From an uncultured Alistipes sp. (GTDB taxonomy: Bacteria; Bacteroidota; Bacteroidia; Bacteroidales; Rikenellaceae), in assembly GCA_937911745.1 (NCBI GenBank), contig CALDPX010000074.1:1-21739 (forward strand): a stretch of DNA of 21,739 bases. The letters run 5' to 3'. Each line of letters starts with the position of its first letter. Position 1 is the stretch's first letter. Below, piece by piece: positions 7,401-14,806 of the stretch. Both the position numbers and the translations under genes were made by a program. The notes under the pieces were generated by a model. That model ran no database searches and was not told the DNA's origin. It saw nothing but the letters and a program-made list of their open reading frames with translations.

Positions 7401-9016
7401 GCGCCATACATCTCGACCTTACGGGCAGCGGCAACAAATTGGATATCGACGGTCAAGTGGAGGTGTCTGATTTTGGAGCCAAAGTGGGTTTTACAGGAGC
7501 AGAATATAGTGCCTCAAAGATAAAAATGTCGTTCAAAGACAACAGAGGCTCTTTCTCGCCTATCCGCATTGAGGATGAAGAAGGAGGTTGGGCAGACATA
7601 GATGGATATATAGACCTCCGAAACCTTTCGAACGTGGGCTTTGGTATTTCGCTCGTGCCTCACAATTTGGTGGCAATAGACCTTAGCGAAGAGAGCGGCA
7701 GCCCCTTCTATGGCAAGGTTTTTGCCTCGGGTGGCGCACGCCTCTCCTCCTCGAATGGCAACACTGAGATTAGTGGCGCTTTGATGACTGGCGCAGGCTC
7801 CGTATTCAACCTGCCACTTACGGGTAACAGCGACTTTGCAGGTGCAGACTTTGTCACCTTTGTTGACAACTCCTCGGTTGAGAGTGGTAACGATTCGGAA
7901 CTCTTGACGCGCAAGAGAGATGCGCTTGCCGAACAAAAACGACAACGTATTGCGGGTAACACCATAATAGACATGATGTTGGGCGTTGACACCAACACCC
8001 TGCTGAGGCTTATCATCGATCCCGAGACCGAGAATGTTATTGAGGCCCGCGGTGTTGCCGACTTGGGCATAACGCTCGACGAGCGCAAGGGCGACTTCGC
8101 AATCCGTGGCGACTATGAGATTTCGGAGGGAATATACAATTTCAACTTCCAAAATCTTATCACTAAGCAGTTTACAATTAATCCAAACAGCTATATTCGC
8201 TGGAATGGCAGCCCTCTGGACGCCAACATAGATGTGGGTGCGACCTACAAACTCAAAACCTCGCTGGCTCCGCTATTGGGCGGTGAGAGCACCGCTTCGA
8301 GGGCATCTACTCCCGTGGAGTGTATCGTTGACCTTACGGGTAGTTTGGCAAACGTGAACGTGAGTTTCGACATCAATGTACCCAACGCCAACACCGAATA
8401 CCAAAGTATCCTTTCGAGTTATTTCTCCTCGCAGGAGATGATGGCAACGCAGTTTGTATACCTGCTTACCATGGGTAACTTCTACTCCGACTCCTCGGCG
8501 GGACAGACCAACACTGCAAGTGCTGCGGGTACGGCTATCGGTTTTGAATTTCTGGCAGACCAGGTGAGCCGCCTTGTATCGAACGACGCATACAAATTCG
8601 ACCTCAACTATAAGGCTATCGACGACACTTCGTCGAGTTACAGCATCGACTTCCAAACGGAAATCATTGACGACAGATTGCTGTTGGAGTTGGAGGCTAA
8701 TGTTGATACGGGCGAATACTACCAGATAGGGGGCAATAGCAACCAACTCTCGGGTGGAGGTGCTGTCACATTGCTCTTGGACGATACGGGCGACTTCTAT
8801 CTGAAAGGATTTTCGCGCACCATCGACCGTTTCGACGAAAACCAGGGTTTGCAGGAAAACGGTGTTGGTTTGTACTTCAAACGTAGTTTCAACCGCCTTT
8901 CCGACCTATGGCGCAAAAAAAAGAATAAGACGGAGGAGGATAGCGAAAAAAGTGATAACTTTGTCACCACAGAACAAGGCGAAAATACCCAAAACGAAAA
9001 CAATAAAGAAGAATAA
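4424..9016 (+). CDS. tamB: TamB-family translocation/assembly module protein (DUF490)
   Basis: TamB-type proteins are inner-membrane-anchored, periplasm-spanning beta proteins implicated in outer-membrane protein assembly and in phospholipid transfer between membranes. The 1530-residue product has one N-terminal membrane segment (about residues 10-33, LLHTLAGVVLVAILLILGIA). A very long stretch of AsmA-like beta repeats with alternating short hydrophobic strands and DG/NG turns follows. The C-terminal DUF490-type region includes GSPFYGKVFASGGARLS near residue 1092 and the late ENGVGLYFKRSFNRLSDLW. It ends in a charged low-complexity Lys/Glu/Asn tail. It is the first gene of an apparent operon: exbB starts 20 bp downstream. 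The gene name is by family; orthology to enterobacterial TamB is only at domain level. Confidence 0.9.
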   Translation: MSKVTKKIANILLHTLAGVVLVAILLILGIAMSMSLPRVQTFVAGVATEWLSDKCNVNISIGELAIENISSIAAKEVYVEDLAGDTLLWVGKLSGRIDRNALLDEGRFVPSDISLRDAKFYLKEGKTKGNNLDSLILHISSFFPADTTKKGGDFAIENIVVENMRFKLYNERLAGSTPATSIDYSDMDLHISSAMIGKVAIEGRDVVISDISNLTAEDKSGAELHQSTLGSLRVGWGLLDFKKVDFLTGNSRLRLSHLTISAPDWADYQEFCDKVTLSVALDNTTIEPPSAGKWVHELGYFGLQGERINGTYDGAVNNFAANITGTLYDSELAIMGGVQHITTPAEITADLEVDLASTPEKVANIYRKILHKAMPEEVDKWIGKFDTLNLDAVATVRPKAITTKATLMTDLGGVDIDGTLGYGTPQATFDGNIRSRALSLGSLLNVDGLGKVDASVEGDVALTEGVVEGEVRASIDRLGWGSYDFSDIDLNAALAAGKLSGNIVSLDPNATLYAEGNCLLSEQTFGEPEESQEPEYNLNLNIEKVDFGAIGGKDSAPRWLSGNMDANLRGSSLDRMVGRAMVNNLTYATAADTLSVELVNISLAGGQRDKSFSIYSPTLDVEYRSTASYTEVINYLTKTLPTQLPLGKDSSMQSEKESTEREGLGARLYAAEDHTAVSVNIKEGEQLAAVLLPGADLAPDSSLSVEFSPSAEEFSLLLESDYIELHNTVISRLRVEGSGVGKSLSLEAECDELFAMGSTIPDITLTAGAKSGNRVEATLYFSNVDAALSGHLATDATLSRSSDNSLRVVADIADSYLISPAERWDISAPKIDYSTKEVLIDNFRAETQNGGLYIDGAISTSRDTPLRITLQNIALGEWLSLLGGMKGIEGVVDGKLELFSALRQPYGTGALAISSLSFGEVGIDPLELIAQKNIRDNFVAFELNNRLYDKQLAGGTIDYTSGDFRANVNVNELDLSLLNPLAGGIAENIRGMSAIHLDLTGSGNKLDIDGQVEVSDFGAKVGFTGAEYSASKIKMSFKDNRGSFSPIRIEDEEGGWADIDGYIDLRNLSNVGFGISLVPHNLVAIDLSEESGSPFYGKVFASGGARLSSSNGNTEISGALMTGAGSVFNLPLTGNSDFAGADFVTFVDNSSVESGNDSELLTRKRDALAEQKRQRIAGNTIIDMMLGVDTNTLLRLIIDPETENVIEARGVADLGITLDERKGDFAIRGDYEISEGIYNFNFQNLITKQFTINPNSYIRWNGSPLDANIDVGATYKLKTSLAPLLGGESTASRASTPVECIVDLTGSLANVNVSFDINVPNANTEYQSILSSYFSSQEMMATQFVYLLTMGNFYSDSSAGQTNTASAAGTAIGFEFLADQVSRLVSNDAYKFDLNYKAIDDTSSSYSIDFQTEIIDDRLLLELEANVDTGEYYQIGGNSNQLSGGGAVTLLLDDTGDFYLKGFSRTIDRFDENQGLQENGVGLYFKRSFNRLSDLWRKKKNKTEEDSEKSDNFVTTEQGENTQNENNKEE

Positions 9017-9036
9017 AATAGCAAGAAAACAAAACT

Positions 9037-9732
9037 ATGATTAGACTACTTCAAAGCGTGGCACTCACCGATGAGGCTACGGCAGCAGTTGCAGAAAAGA
9101 CAATGGGATTTGGCGAACTCTTTATGGCAGGCGGCTGGCTTATGTGGCCCTTGTTGCTGTTGGGAGGCGTTGTGGTATTTATCTTTGTGGAAAGATTCAT
9201 CGCCATCCGCAAGGCAACCAAAATTGATCCCAACTTTATGAACCGTCTGAGGGACCTCATCTGCGAGGGTAAGATTGATGCAGCCTTGCGCCTATGCAAA
9301 AAGACCGATACACCCATCGCTCGTATGATGGAGAAGGGTATCAGCCGCATCGGTCGTCCTATGGGCGACATTCAGACCTCTATCGAGAACGTAGCAAACC
9401 TCGAAGTTGCCAAACTCGAAAACGGTCTTCCCATCTTGGCAACCATCGCCAGCGGTGCACCTATGCTCGGTTTCTTGGGTACGGTACTCGGTATGGTCAA
9501 GGCATTTATGCAGATGAGCCAGGCAGGAGGCGTAGTGGATATGAGCGCACTCTCGGGCGGTATGTATGTGGCAATGATTACCACCGTTGCCGGTCTTATT
9601 GTAGGTATTCCCGCCCACTTTGGTTATAACTACCTTGTGGCTCGTATCGAGAAACTCATCTTCCAGATGGAGGCTAACTCCATTGCTTTTATGGATATTT
9701 TGAACCAACCCGTAGAGAAAAAACAGCAGTAG
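9037..9732 (+). CDS. exbB: MotA/TolQ/ExbB proton-channel family protein
   Basis: ExbB-type proteins form the pentameric inner-membrane channel that, with ExbD, uses the proton-motive force to drive TonB. The 231-residue product has an N-terminal membrane segment (GGWLMWPLLLLGGVVVFIFVE, about residues 32-52), then a cytoplasmic helical section. Two further membrane segments come after residue 130 (LPILATIASGAPMLGFLGTV and the AMITTVAGLIVGIPAHFGYN region). The GAPMLGFLGTVLGM motif is diagnostic of the family. The N-terminal section before the first membrane segment is about 30 residues and is not a clear signal peptide. exbD starts 3 bp after the stop. Confidence 0.92.
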   Translation: MIRLLQSVALTDEATAAVAEKTMGFGELFMAGGWLMWPLLLLGGVVVFIFVERFIAIRKATKIDPNFMNRLRDLICEGKIDAALRLCKKTDTPIARMMEKGISRIGRPMGDIQTSIENVANLEVAKLENGLPILATIASGAPMLGFLGTVLGMVKAFMQMSQAGGVVDMSALSGGMYVAMITTVAGLIVGIPAHFGYNYLVARIEKLIFQMEANSIAFMDILNQPVEKKQQ

Positions 9733-9735
9733 CAT

Positions 9736-10128
9736 ATGGCTATCAGAAGAGGAACAAAAATCTTGAAAGAGGCGGGCTCGTCGGCACAGACAGACCTTAT
9801 ATTTCTGCTGCTGATGTTTATGATGATGGCTACCACCCTCATCAACCCCAACGCTCTGAAACTCACCCTCCCAAAGAGTAGCAACCAGCTCAAAGAGCGT
9901 CCTTACACGACTGTGAGCGTCACCAAAGACCTCCAATACTACGTCGATGGCGAGAGAATTCCGTTCACGGGACTCGAAGCAGCCATTGCTGCCAAAATGG
10001 CAGAGAGTGAGGATAAGACCATCTCGCTCCACTCCGACGAGGGTGTGCCCATTGGCGAGATTGTAAAGGTGATGAACATCGCCAATCGCAACCAATACCG
10101 CCTAATTTTGGCAACACAACCCGAATAA
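9736..10128 (+). CDS. exbD: ExbD/TolR-type biopolymer transport protein
   Basis: ExbD is the partner of ExbB; its membrane aspartate carries protons through the channel. The 130-residue protein has a basic cytoplasmic N-terminus (MAIRRGTK). One membrane segment at about residues 20-37 begins with the conserved aspartate, Asp20 in AQTDLIFLLLMFMMM. A periplasmic domain follows, with the TolR/ExbD pattern YYVDGERI, then ISLHSDEGVPIGEIVKVMNIA and a final YRLILAT strand. The 3-bp spacing from exbB implies translational coupling. Assignment to ExbD rather than TolR rests on the TonB-like gene downstream and the absence of tolB/pal here. Confidence 0.9.
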   Translation: MAIRRGTKILKEAGSSAQTDLIFLLLMFMMMATTLINPNALKLTLPKSSNQLKERPYTTVSVTKDLQYYVDGERIPFTGLEAAIAAKMAESEDKTISLHSDEGVPIGEIVKVMNIANRNQYRLILATQPE

Positions 10129-10173
10129 GTAAGACTCACTACTCGACAACCCAAACACCCAGTCTCTTGCGCA

Positions 10174-10977
10174 ATGGACTACAACAACAGCAACAATAAC
10201 AACATTGGAAAAATCGTAGGCATAATCTTCACTGCACTCTATGCCTTAACGATTTGTGCCTTTGTGTTATGGGGAAGCGTGAGCATAGAGATTGAGCAAA
10301 CCGAGCAGGGCATCTTAGTGGATTTCGGCACCACGACCGAGAGCGGTAGTGGAGAGGAGGATACGGCACTTGCCGACGACTATTCACTGCCCGAGCCTAC
10401 CGCCACCCCCGAGAGTGAGCCCATCCAAACCCAAGAGGTGGAGGAGAATCCCTCTGTGGAGGAGGCTAACATAGTCACCGACACCTCTGCTCCCGAGCAG
10501 AAACAGCAGGAGGTGGAGGAGACACCGCCTGCCGAGGAGCCTAAACCTCGCGAGGTAAACCCACGCGCAATGTTCCCCGGCAACCAACACGCTTCGGAGT
10601 CAGCCTCGGAGGGAACCACCGATAAGACGGAGGGTAATCAGGGCTACATTGGTGGCACCGAAAGCGAGATATACGAGGGTACAGGAGGAGAAGGAGGCTT
10701 CGAGCCCGACTGGAACTTGGAGGGCAGACGCCCCCGCAGCGAATTCCCTCGTCCGAAGTATGCGGATAACAATCAGGGCGTTGTCGTTGTTGAAATATGG
10801 GTAGATGGCAGTGGCGATGTTACGGGAGCCACATTCCAGCCCCGAGGCTCCACAGTGTCTGCCTCTTCGCCTTTGGTAAGCGAGGCTCTGAGGGCTGCAC
10901 GAGGTGCAAAGTTCGACGAGAGCGACCAAGACCTGCAAGTCGGTACTATCACTTATAAGTTTACCCTCACACGATAA
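10174..10977 (+). CDS. TonB-like energy transducer
   Basis: This protein is expected to pass energy from ExbB/ExbD to TonB-dependent outer-membrane transporters. The 267 residues begin with an Asn-rich cytoplasmic stretch (MDYNNSNNNN) and a single membrane helix (about 13-36, VGIIFTALYALTICAFVLWG). A long periplasmic linker rich in Glu, Pro and Thr (about 60-140) has repeated EVEE/PEPT-type segments. The C-terminal TonB-type domain (about 195-267) contains GVVVVEIWVDGSGDVTGATF, then LVSEALRAARGAKFDES and a final TITYKFTLTR strand. It lies 45 bp after exbD and 4 bp before the DUF1573 gene, within the same operon. Several TonB paralogues are normal in Bacteroidales, so I give no numbered symbol. 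Confidence 0.88.
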   Translation: MDYNNSNNNNIGKIVGIIFTALYALTICAFVLWGSVSIEIEQTEQGILVDFGTTTESGSGEEDTALADDYSLPEPTATPESEPIQTQEVEENPSVEEANIVTDTSAPEQKQQEVEETPPAEEPKPREVNPRAMFPGNQHASESASEGTTDKTEGNQGYIGGTESEIYEGTGGEGGFEPDWNLEGRRPRSEFPRPKYADNNQGVVVVEIWVDGSGDVTGATFQPRGSTVSASSPLVSEALRAARGAKFDESDQDLQVGTITYKFTLTR

Positions 10978-10981
10978 CACT

Positions 10982-11362
10982 ATGCGAATATTGGCTTTCA
11001 TAATGACTCTTTTGATGGGTTGTATGGGTGCTTTGGGGGCGACAGATGCCCCAATGGCAAAGATGCGTTTCGACCACCTAAGCCACAACTTCGGCACTCT
11101 CGAACAAGGGGGCGAGAAAATCACTCATCTCTTTGAGTTTACCAACCAGGGCGAGGCTCCACTTGTTGTTACCCGCACCACCTCTTCGTGCCGTTGCATT
11201 AGCGTTAAGGCACCCAAACGCCCCGTAAGGTCGGGCGAAAAGGGGGCGATAGAGGTAACCTACGACCCGAAGGATGTGGGGGTATTCAATAAAGGAATAG
11301 ACATATACGCCAATATCGAGGGCGGCTTCATAACGCTCTTCGTTACAGGCGAGGTTAAATAG
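10982..11362 (+). CDS. DUF1573 domain secreted protein
   Basis: DUF1573 proteins are small secreted immunoglobulin-like-fold proteins, common in Bacteroidota and without a firmly assigned function. The start at 10982 gives 126 residues. The first 20 or so form a signal sequence (MRILAFIMTLLMGCMGALG), which either is cleaved after ALG or, if LMGC acts as a lipobox, makes a lipoprotein; I cannot decide. The rest matches the family: FDHLSHNFGTLEQGGEKITHLF, FTNQGEAPLVVTRTTSSCRC, then VTYDPKDVGVFNKGIDIYAN. The frame is open back to 10904 but that extension lies inside the tonB-like gene and lacks a signal sequence, so I reject it. It is the last gene of the tamB operon. Confidence 0.9.
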   Translation: MRILAFIMTLLMGCMGALGATDAPMAKMRFDHLSHNFGTLEQGGEKITHLFEFTNQGEAPLVVTRTTSSCRCISVKAPKRPVRSGEKGAIEVTYDPKDVGVFNKGIDIYANIEGGFITLFVTGEVK

Positions 11363-11403
11363 AAAAAGATAGGTCAGTTATGCAGACTGACCTATTCTTT
11401 TTC
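11362..11403 (+). terminator. Intrinsic terminator of the tamB-exbBD-tonB operon
   Basis: GATAGGTCAG-type left arm (11362-11377, with upstream A5) pairs with CTGACCTATTCTTTTTC (11387-11403), with one bulged T. The loop is TTATGCAGA. The T5 run forms the end of the right arm. Confidence 0.88.
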
Positions 11404-11404
11404 T

Positions 11405-11472
11405 ATGTCAAACATCAATGGTCCTAAGGCTTGTGGGAGATATGAGAGAGTCGTTAGACGTTGGATGTTAGG
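11405..11472 (-). repeat. Composite intergenic repeat, copy D (diverged, minus orientation)
   Basis: On the minus strand, positions 11434 down to 11405 read ACAAGCCTTAGGACCATTGA then TGTTTGACA, a diverged form of the core in copies A, B and C. A CTCTCTCATATCTCC-like stretch comes before it, as in copy C. Positions 11450-11470 on the plus strand hold GACGTTA-type heptads (CGTTA, GACGTTG, GATGTTA). It lies between two hairpins in the gap before the biotin-protein gene. Confidence 0.6.
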
Positions 11473-11476
11473 CAAT

Positions 11477-11514
11477 AAAAATCCCGAATTGTTGCACCAA
11501 TTCGGGATTTTTGT
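11477..11514. terminator. Bidirectional terminator-like hairpin
   Basis: A perfect 15-bp stem, AAAAATCCCGAATTG (11477-11491) with CAATTCGGGATTTTT (11498-11512), loop TTGCAC. A-tract and T-tract at the ends make it usable in both directions. It overlaps the -33 to -7 spacer of the following promoter. Confidence 0.75.
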
Positions 11515-11522
11515 TATATTTG
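11492..11522 (+). promoter_or_regulatory. Promoter for the biotin carboxyltransferase gene
   Basis: A -33 TTG (11492-11494), a 20-nt spacer and TATATTTG (11515-11522) match the TAnnTTTG consensus. Expected transcript start is near 11529, about 60 nt before the start codon. The spacer is the right arm of the hairpin at 11477-11512. Confidence 0.7.
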
Positions 11523-11588
11523 TGAATTGAATAACAGCAGAAGAAACGATAATTCAAACATAAAACTACCTTAAAACACAACAAAACT

Positions 11589-13697
11589 ATGGCAAGAGAA
11601 TTGAAAATCAGAGATTTAACTCTTCGCGACGGTCAGCAATCCGCTTTTGCAACCCGTTTGAACCAAAACCAAGTAGAGCGTGTTTTGCCCTACTACAAAG
11701 ACGCCGCTTTCTACGCAATGGAGGTATGGGGCGGTGCTGTGCCCGACTCTGTGATGCGTTTCTTGGGCGAGAACCCCTGGAATCGTTTGGAGAGCATCAA
11801 GAAGGCTGTGGGCGATGTTTCGTACCTGACGGCTCTTTCGCGTGGTCGTAACCTCTTCGGCTATGCTCCCTATGGCGATGATGTTATCGAGGGTTTCTCG
11901 CGCAACGCTATCGAGAGCGGTCTGGGTATTATGCGTATCTTTGACGCTCTGAATGACGTGGACAATGTTAAATCGACTATCAAGTATATCAAGAAGTATG
12001 GCGGTATTGCCGACTGCGCAGTGTGCTACACCGTAGACCCCAAATACCCCAAACTCTCCTTCTTCGATAAACTCAAAGGCAAAAAGAATCCTGCCCCCGT
12101 CTTCACTGACGACTACTTCGTAGGTAAGGCTAAACAGTTGGCAGCACTTGGTGCCGATATGATTACCATCAAGGATATGAGCGGTCTTATTCCTCCCAAG
12201 AGGGTATATAACCTCATCAAGGCTATCAAGGCTAACGTATCCATCCCCGTAGATTTCCACACCCACTGTACCCCCGGTTACGGTTTGGCATCGGTTGTGG
12301 CTGCTATTGCTGCCGGTGTTGACATCGTTGATACCAACATCTGGAACTTTGCAGGTGGTCCCGCTGCTCCCGCACTCGAACTCGTTTACATCTTCGCAGG
12401 CAAGATGGATGTTAAGTTGGGTGTGAATATGGAGGCTGTGGCTAAAATCAACGCTGAACTTCTGGATATCCGCAAGGAGTTGGAGTCATTCGATGCTGTT
12501 AAGAAGTTCCCCAAACCCTTCAATCCCCTCACCGACACCATTCCCGCCGAGATTGAGGCTCAGTTCGACCGCGCAGTGAAGGCTGCTTACGCTGTTGACG
12601 AGGAGACCTTGATTGACGCTTGCCACAAGATTGAGGACTACTTCGGTTTCCCCAAACCCAACGAACTCGTGCAGAAAGCCGAGATTCCCGGTGGTATGTA
12701 CACCAATATGGTTGCACAGCTGAAAGGTTTGAAGAGCGAGCACCTCTTGGAGCCCGCAATGAAACTCATCCCCTCGGTTCGTCTGGATGCAGGTCTTCCT
12801 CCTCTGGTAACTCCTACCAGCCAGATTGTTGGTTCGCAGGCTGTTAGTTGCGCTATCGCTTTGGAGAAAGGCAAAGATAAATATGCTACCACTTCGACTC
12901 AGTTCGTAAACCTCGTCAAGGGCGAATATGGTCACACCCCCGTAGAGATTGACCCCGAATTCCGCTTGAAGATTGCCGGCACTCGCGAGGCTATCCCCTA
13001 CGACACCTCGAAGAACCAGCGCCAGCCCAACCCCGTATTGGAGGATGCAGGTGGCGTAAGGCTCGCCGAGAACGAGAAAGAGGAGCTCTTGCTCGAACTC
13101 TTCCCCGCTGTTGCTAAGGACTACCTCACCAAAGTCAAGAAGGAGCGTTGGGCTGCTACCAAACCCGCCGAGGCTCCCAAGGCTGAGGAGGCTCCTAAGG
13201 CTGAGGCTGCAAAACCCGTAGAGAAAGTGAGCGGTAAGGTTGTTGCTGCTCCCCTGCCCGGCAAGGTTGTAGAACTTTGCGTGAAGGTTGGCGACACCGT
13301 TAAGGCTGGTCAGAAAGTGGCTGTCTTGGAGGCTATGAAGATGGAGAACGACATTCCTTCGGAGCACAGCGGCGTAGTAAAACAGATTCTCGTTGCCGAG
13401 GGCGACACCTTGCAGGAGGGTCAGGCCATCCTTGTTATTGCTGATGCTGTGGAGGCTGCTCCCAAAGCCGCTGCTCCCGTAGCAGGCAAGAAGATTACTG
13501 CTCCCCTGCCCGGTAAGGTGCTCGAAATCTGCGTCAAAGAGGGCGACGCTGTGAAGAGCGGTCAGAAAGTTGCCGTTTTGGAGGCTATGAAGATGGAGAA
13601 CGACATCCCCTCGGAGGTGGATGGCGTAGTTCGCCAGATTTTGGTTGCCGAGGGCGACACCTTGCAGGAGGGCGAGGCTATGTTTGTGGTTGAATAA
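11589..13697 (+). CDS. Biotin-dependent carboxyltransferase (OadA/PycB/transcarboxylase-5S type) with two tandem biotinyl domains
   Basis: The family moves CO2 between oxaloacetate/pyruvate and biotin. Residues about 5-270 are an HMGL-like TIM barrel with LRDGQQS, the lysine of ITIKDMSGL and metal-binding His-x-His in DFHTHCTPGYG. Residues about 300-515 are the PYC/OADA conserved region (FGFPKPNELVQKAEIPGGMY, GVRLAENE). An Ala/Pro/Lys-rich linker follows. Then come two biotinyl domains, each with EAMKMEND: target lysines are Lys584 and Lys668, exactly 84 residues apart. Over 64 aligned residues I count 52 identities between the two copies. With 702 residues it is about 80-100 longer than single-biotin relatives. 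No biotin carboxylase, OAD beta/gamma or methylmalonyl-CoA gene is adjacent, so oxaloacetate decarboxylase alpha, pyruvate carboxylase subunit B and transcarboxylase 5S all remain possible. Start ATG 11589; flanked by promoter and terminator, so probably monocistronic. Confidence 0.92.
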   Translation: MARELKIRDLTLRDGQQSAFATRLNQNQVERVLPYYKDAAFYAMEVWGGAVPDSVMRFLGENPWNRLESIKKAVGDVSYLTALSRGRNLFGYAPYGDDVIEGFSRNAIESGLGIMRIFDALNDVDNVKSTIKYIKKYGGIADCAVCYTVDPKYPKLSFFDKLKGKKNPAPVFTDDYFVGKAKQLAALGADMITIKDMSGLIPPKRVYNLIKAIKANVSIPVDFHTHCTPGYGLASVVAAIAAGVDIVDTNIWNFAGGPAAPALELVYIFAGKMDVKLGVNMEAVAKINAELLDIRKELESFDAVKKFPKPFNPLTDTIPAEIEAQFDRAVKAAYAVDEETLIDACHKIEDYFGFPKPNELVQKAEIPGGMYTNMVAQLKGLKSEHLLEPAMKLIPSVRLDAGLPPLVTPTSQIVGSQAVSCAIALEKGKDKYATTSTQFVNLVKGEYGHTPVEIDPEFRLKIAGTREAIPYDTSKNQRQPNPVLEDAGGVRLAENEKEELLLELFPAVAKDYLTKVKKERWAATKPAEAPKAEEAPKAEAAKPVEKVSGKVVAAPLPGKVVELCVKVGDTVKAGQKVAVLEAMKMENDIPSEHSGVVKQILVAEGDTLQEGQAILVIADAVEAAPKAAAPVAGKKITAPLPGKVLEICVKEGDAVKSGQKVAVLEAMKMENDIPSEVDGVVRQILVAEGDTLQEGEAMFVVE
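13248..13694 (+). repeat. In-frame tandem duplication of the biotinyl domain
   Basis: The segment starting at 13248 recurs at 13500, an offset of 252 bp (84 codons). Two stretches are identical at DNA level over almost 30 bp: one spanning the EAMKMEND codons (about 13327 and 13579) and one over the codons for VAEGDTLQEG. A short Ala/Pro hinge (AAPKAAAPVAGKK) separates the two copies. Confidence 0.9.
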
Positions 13698-13720
13698 TCC
13701 ATAAATAATACCTATTTTTG
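13690..13720 (+). promoter_or_regulatory. Promoter for galE
   Basis: TTG (13690-13692), a 20-nt spacer and TATTTTTG (13713-13720) match the -33/TAnnTTTG pattern. The -33 box overlaps the last codons of the upstream gene. The expected start, near 13727, falls in the left arm of the terminator hairpin. Confidence 0.6.
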
Positions 13721-13760
13721 TGACCTACCTATCTACCCATTGATAGGTAGGTCACTTTTT
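13720..13760 (+). terminator. Intrinsic terminator after the biotin carboxyltransferase gene
   Basis: A perfect 14-bp stem, GTGACCTACCTATC (13720-13733) with GATAGGTAGGTCAC (13742-13755), loop TACCCATT, followed by T5. It ends 15 bp before galE. Confidence 0.92.
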
Positions 13761-13774
13761 AAGCATAAGAGACT

Positions 13775-14806
13775 ATGGCAAAGGAACAAGTATTGGTATG
13801 TGGAGGTGCGGGCTATATCGGCTCCCACACCACCGTTGCGCTCATCGAGGCGGGCTATGATGTGGTAATAATAGACAATCTCTCCAACTCGGATATGGGC
13901 GCTGTGGAGGGCGTAAGGAAGATTACGGGAGTAGAGGTCCCCTTCGAGAAAGTAGACTGTTGCGACAAGGAGGCTCTGAGGGCTATTTTCAAGAAGTATC
14001 CCTTCCGATCGGCTATCCACTTTGCAGCATTCAAGGCTGTGGGAGAGAGCGTCGAGGAGCCACTGAAATACTACTCCAACAACCTTACATCGTTCCTCAA
14101 CCTCTTGGAGTTGATGCGTGAGGAGGGACGCGAGAACATTCTCTTCTCCTCTTCGGCTACGGTTTATGGCGAGCCCGAGGCACTGCCCGTTACGGAACTC
14201 TCTCCCCGCCAACCTGCCACCTCACCCTACGGCAACACCAAGCAGATGTGCGAGGATATATTGCGCGATACAACAGCCGCCTACGAGGGTATTAAAGGCA
14301 TAGCACTCAGGTACTTCAACCCTATGGGCGCACACCCCTCAGCACTCATCGGCGAGTTGCCCCGTGGCGTGCCCAACAACCTTGTGCCCTTCATCACTCA
14401 GACCGCTGCGGGCGTTAGGGAGTACCTCTCCATCTTTGGCGACGACTACCCCACCCCCGATGGTACCTGCATCCGCGACTACATTGACGTTGTGGACTTG
14501 GCAAGGGCGCACGTTGCAGCCATCGGTCGCTTGATAGAGGGTAAGAATAAGGCAAAGTACGAGATTTTTAATGTCGGAACAGGCAATGGCACCTCGGTTT
14601 TGGAACTTGTGAGGGCTTTCGAGAGGGTTAACAACCTCTCGCTAAACTACCGCATTGCGGGCAGGAGGGCTGGCGACACCGTTTCGGTGTGGGCAGATAC
14701 CACCCTCGCAAACGAGGAACTCGGCTGGAAGGCAGAACGCTCACTCGATGAAACACTCGCTGCCGCTTGGGCGTGGGAGAAACACGTCAGAGGAATTGAG
14801 AGTTGA
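13775..14806 (+). CDS. galE: UDP-glucose 4-epimerase
   Basis: GalE interconverts UDP-glucose and UDP-galactose in the cytoplasm, feeding the Leloir pathway and surface polysaccharide synthesis. The 343-residue product is a full-length extended short-chain dehydrogenase. It has the NAD-binding glycine motif GGAGYIGSH near residue 10, HFAAFKAVGES, the catalytic serine region FSSSATVYG, and the Tyr-x3-Lys pair in YGNTK. LRYFNPMGAHPSALIGE and GDDYPTPDGTCIRDYIDVVDLA are both typical of GalE. The start is ATG at 13775. The last residues (GIES) and the stop codon lie inside a GAGAATT heptad array, so the C-terminal end appears set by a repeat. Expression is probably from the promoter at 13690-13720. 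Confidence 0.95.
   Translation: MAKEQVLVCGGAGYIGSHTTVALIEAGYDVVIIDNLSNSDMGAVEGVRKITGVEVPFEKVDCCDKEALRAIFKKYPFRSAIHFAAFKAVGESVEEPLKYYSNNLTSFLNLLELMREEGRENILFSSSATVYGEPEALPVTELSPRQPATSPYGNTKQMCEDILRDTTAAYEGIKGIALRYFNPMGAHPSALIGELPRGVPNNLVPFITQTAAGVREYLSIFGDDYPTPDGTCIRDYIDVVDLARAHVAAIGRLIEGKNKAKYEIFNVGTGNGTSVLELVRAFERVNNLSLNYRIAGRRAGDTVSVWADTTLANEELGWKAERSLDETLAAAWAWEKHVRGIES

Noticed and set aside
10904..10981. Upstream start for the DUF1573 gene
   Set aside because: It would overlap the tonB-like gene by 74 bp and put the signal sequence in the middle of the protein.
12486..13367. A 293-codon minus-strand ORF opposite the biotin carboxyltransferase
   Set aside because: It is a shadow of a certain gene and has no family resemblance.
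11589..13697. Complete pyruvate carboxylase
   Set aside because: There is no ATP-grasp biotin carboxylase domain in the protein or in a neighbouring gene.
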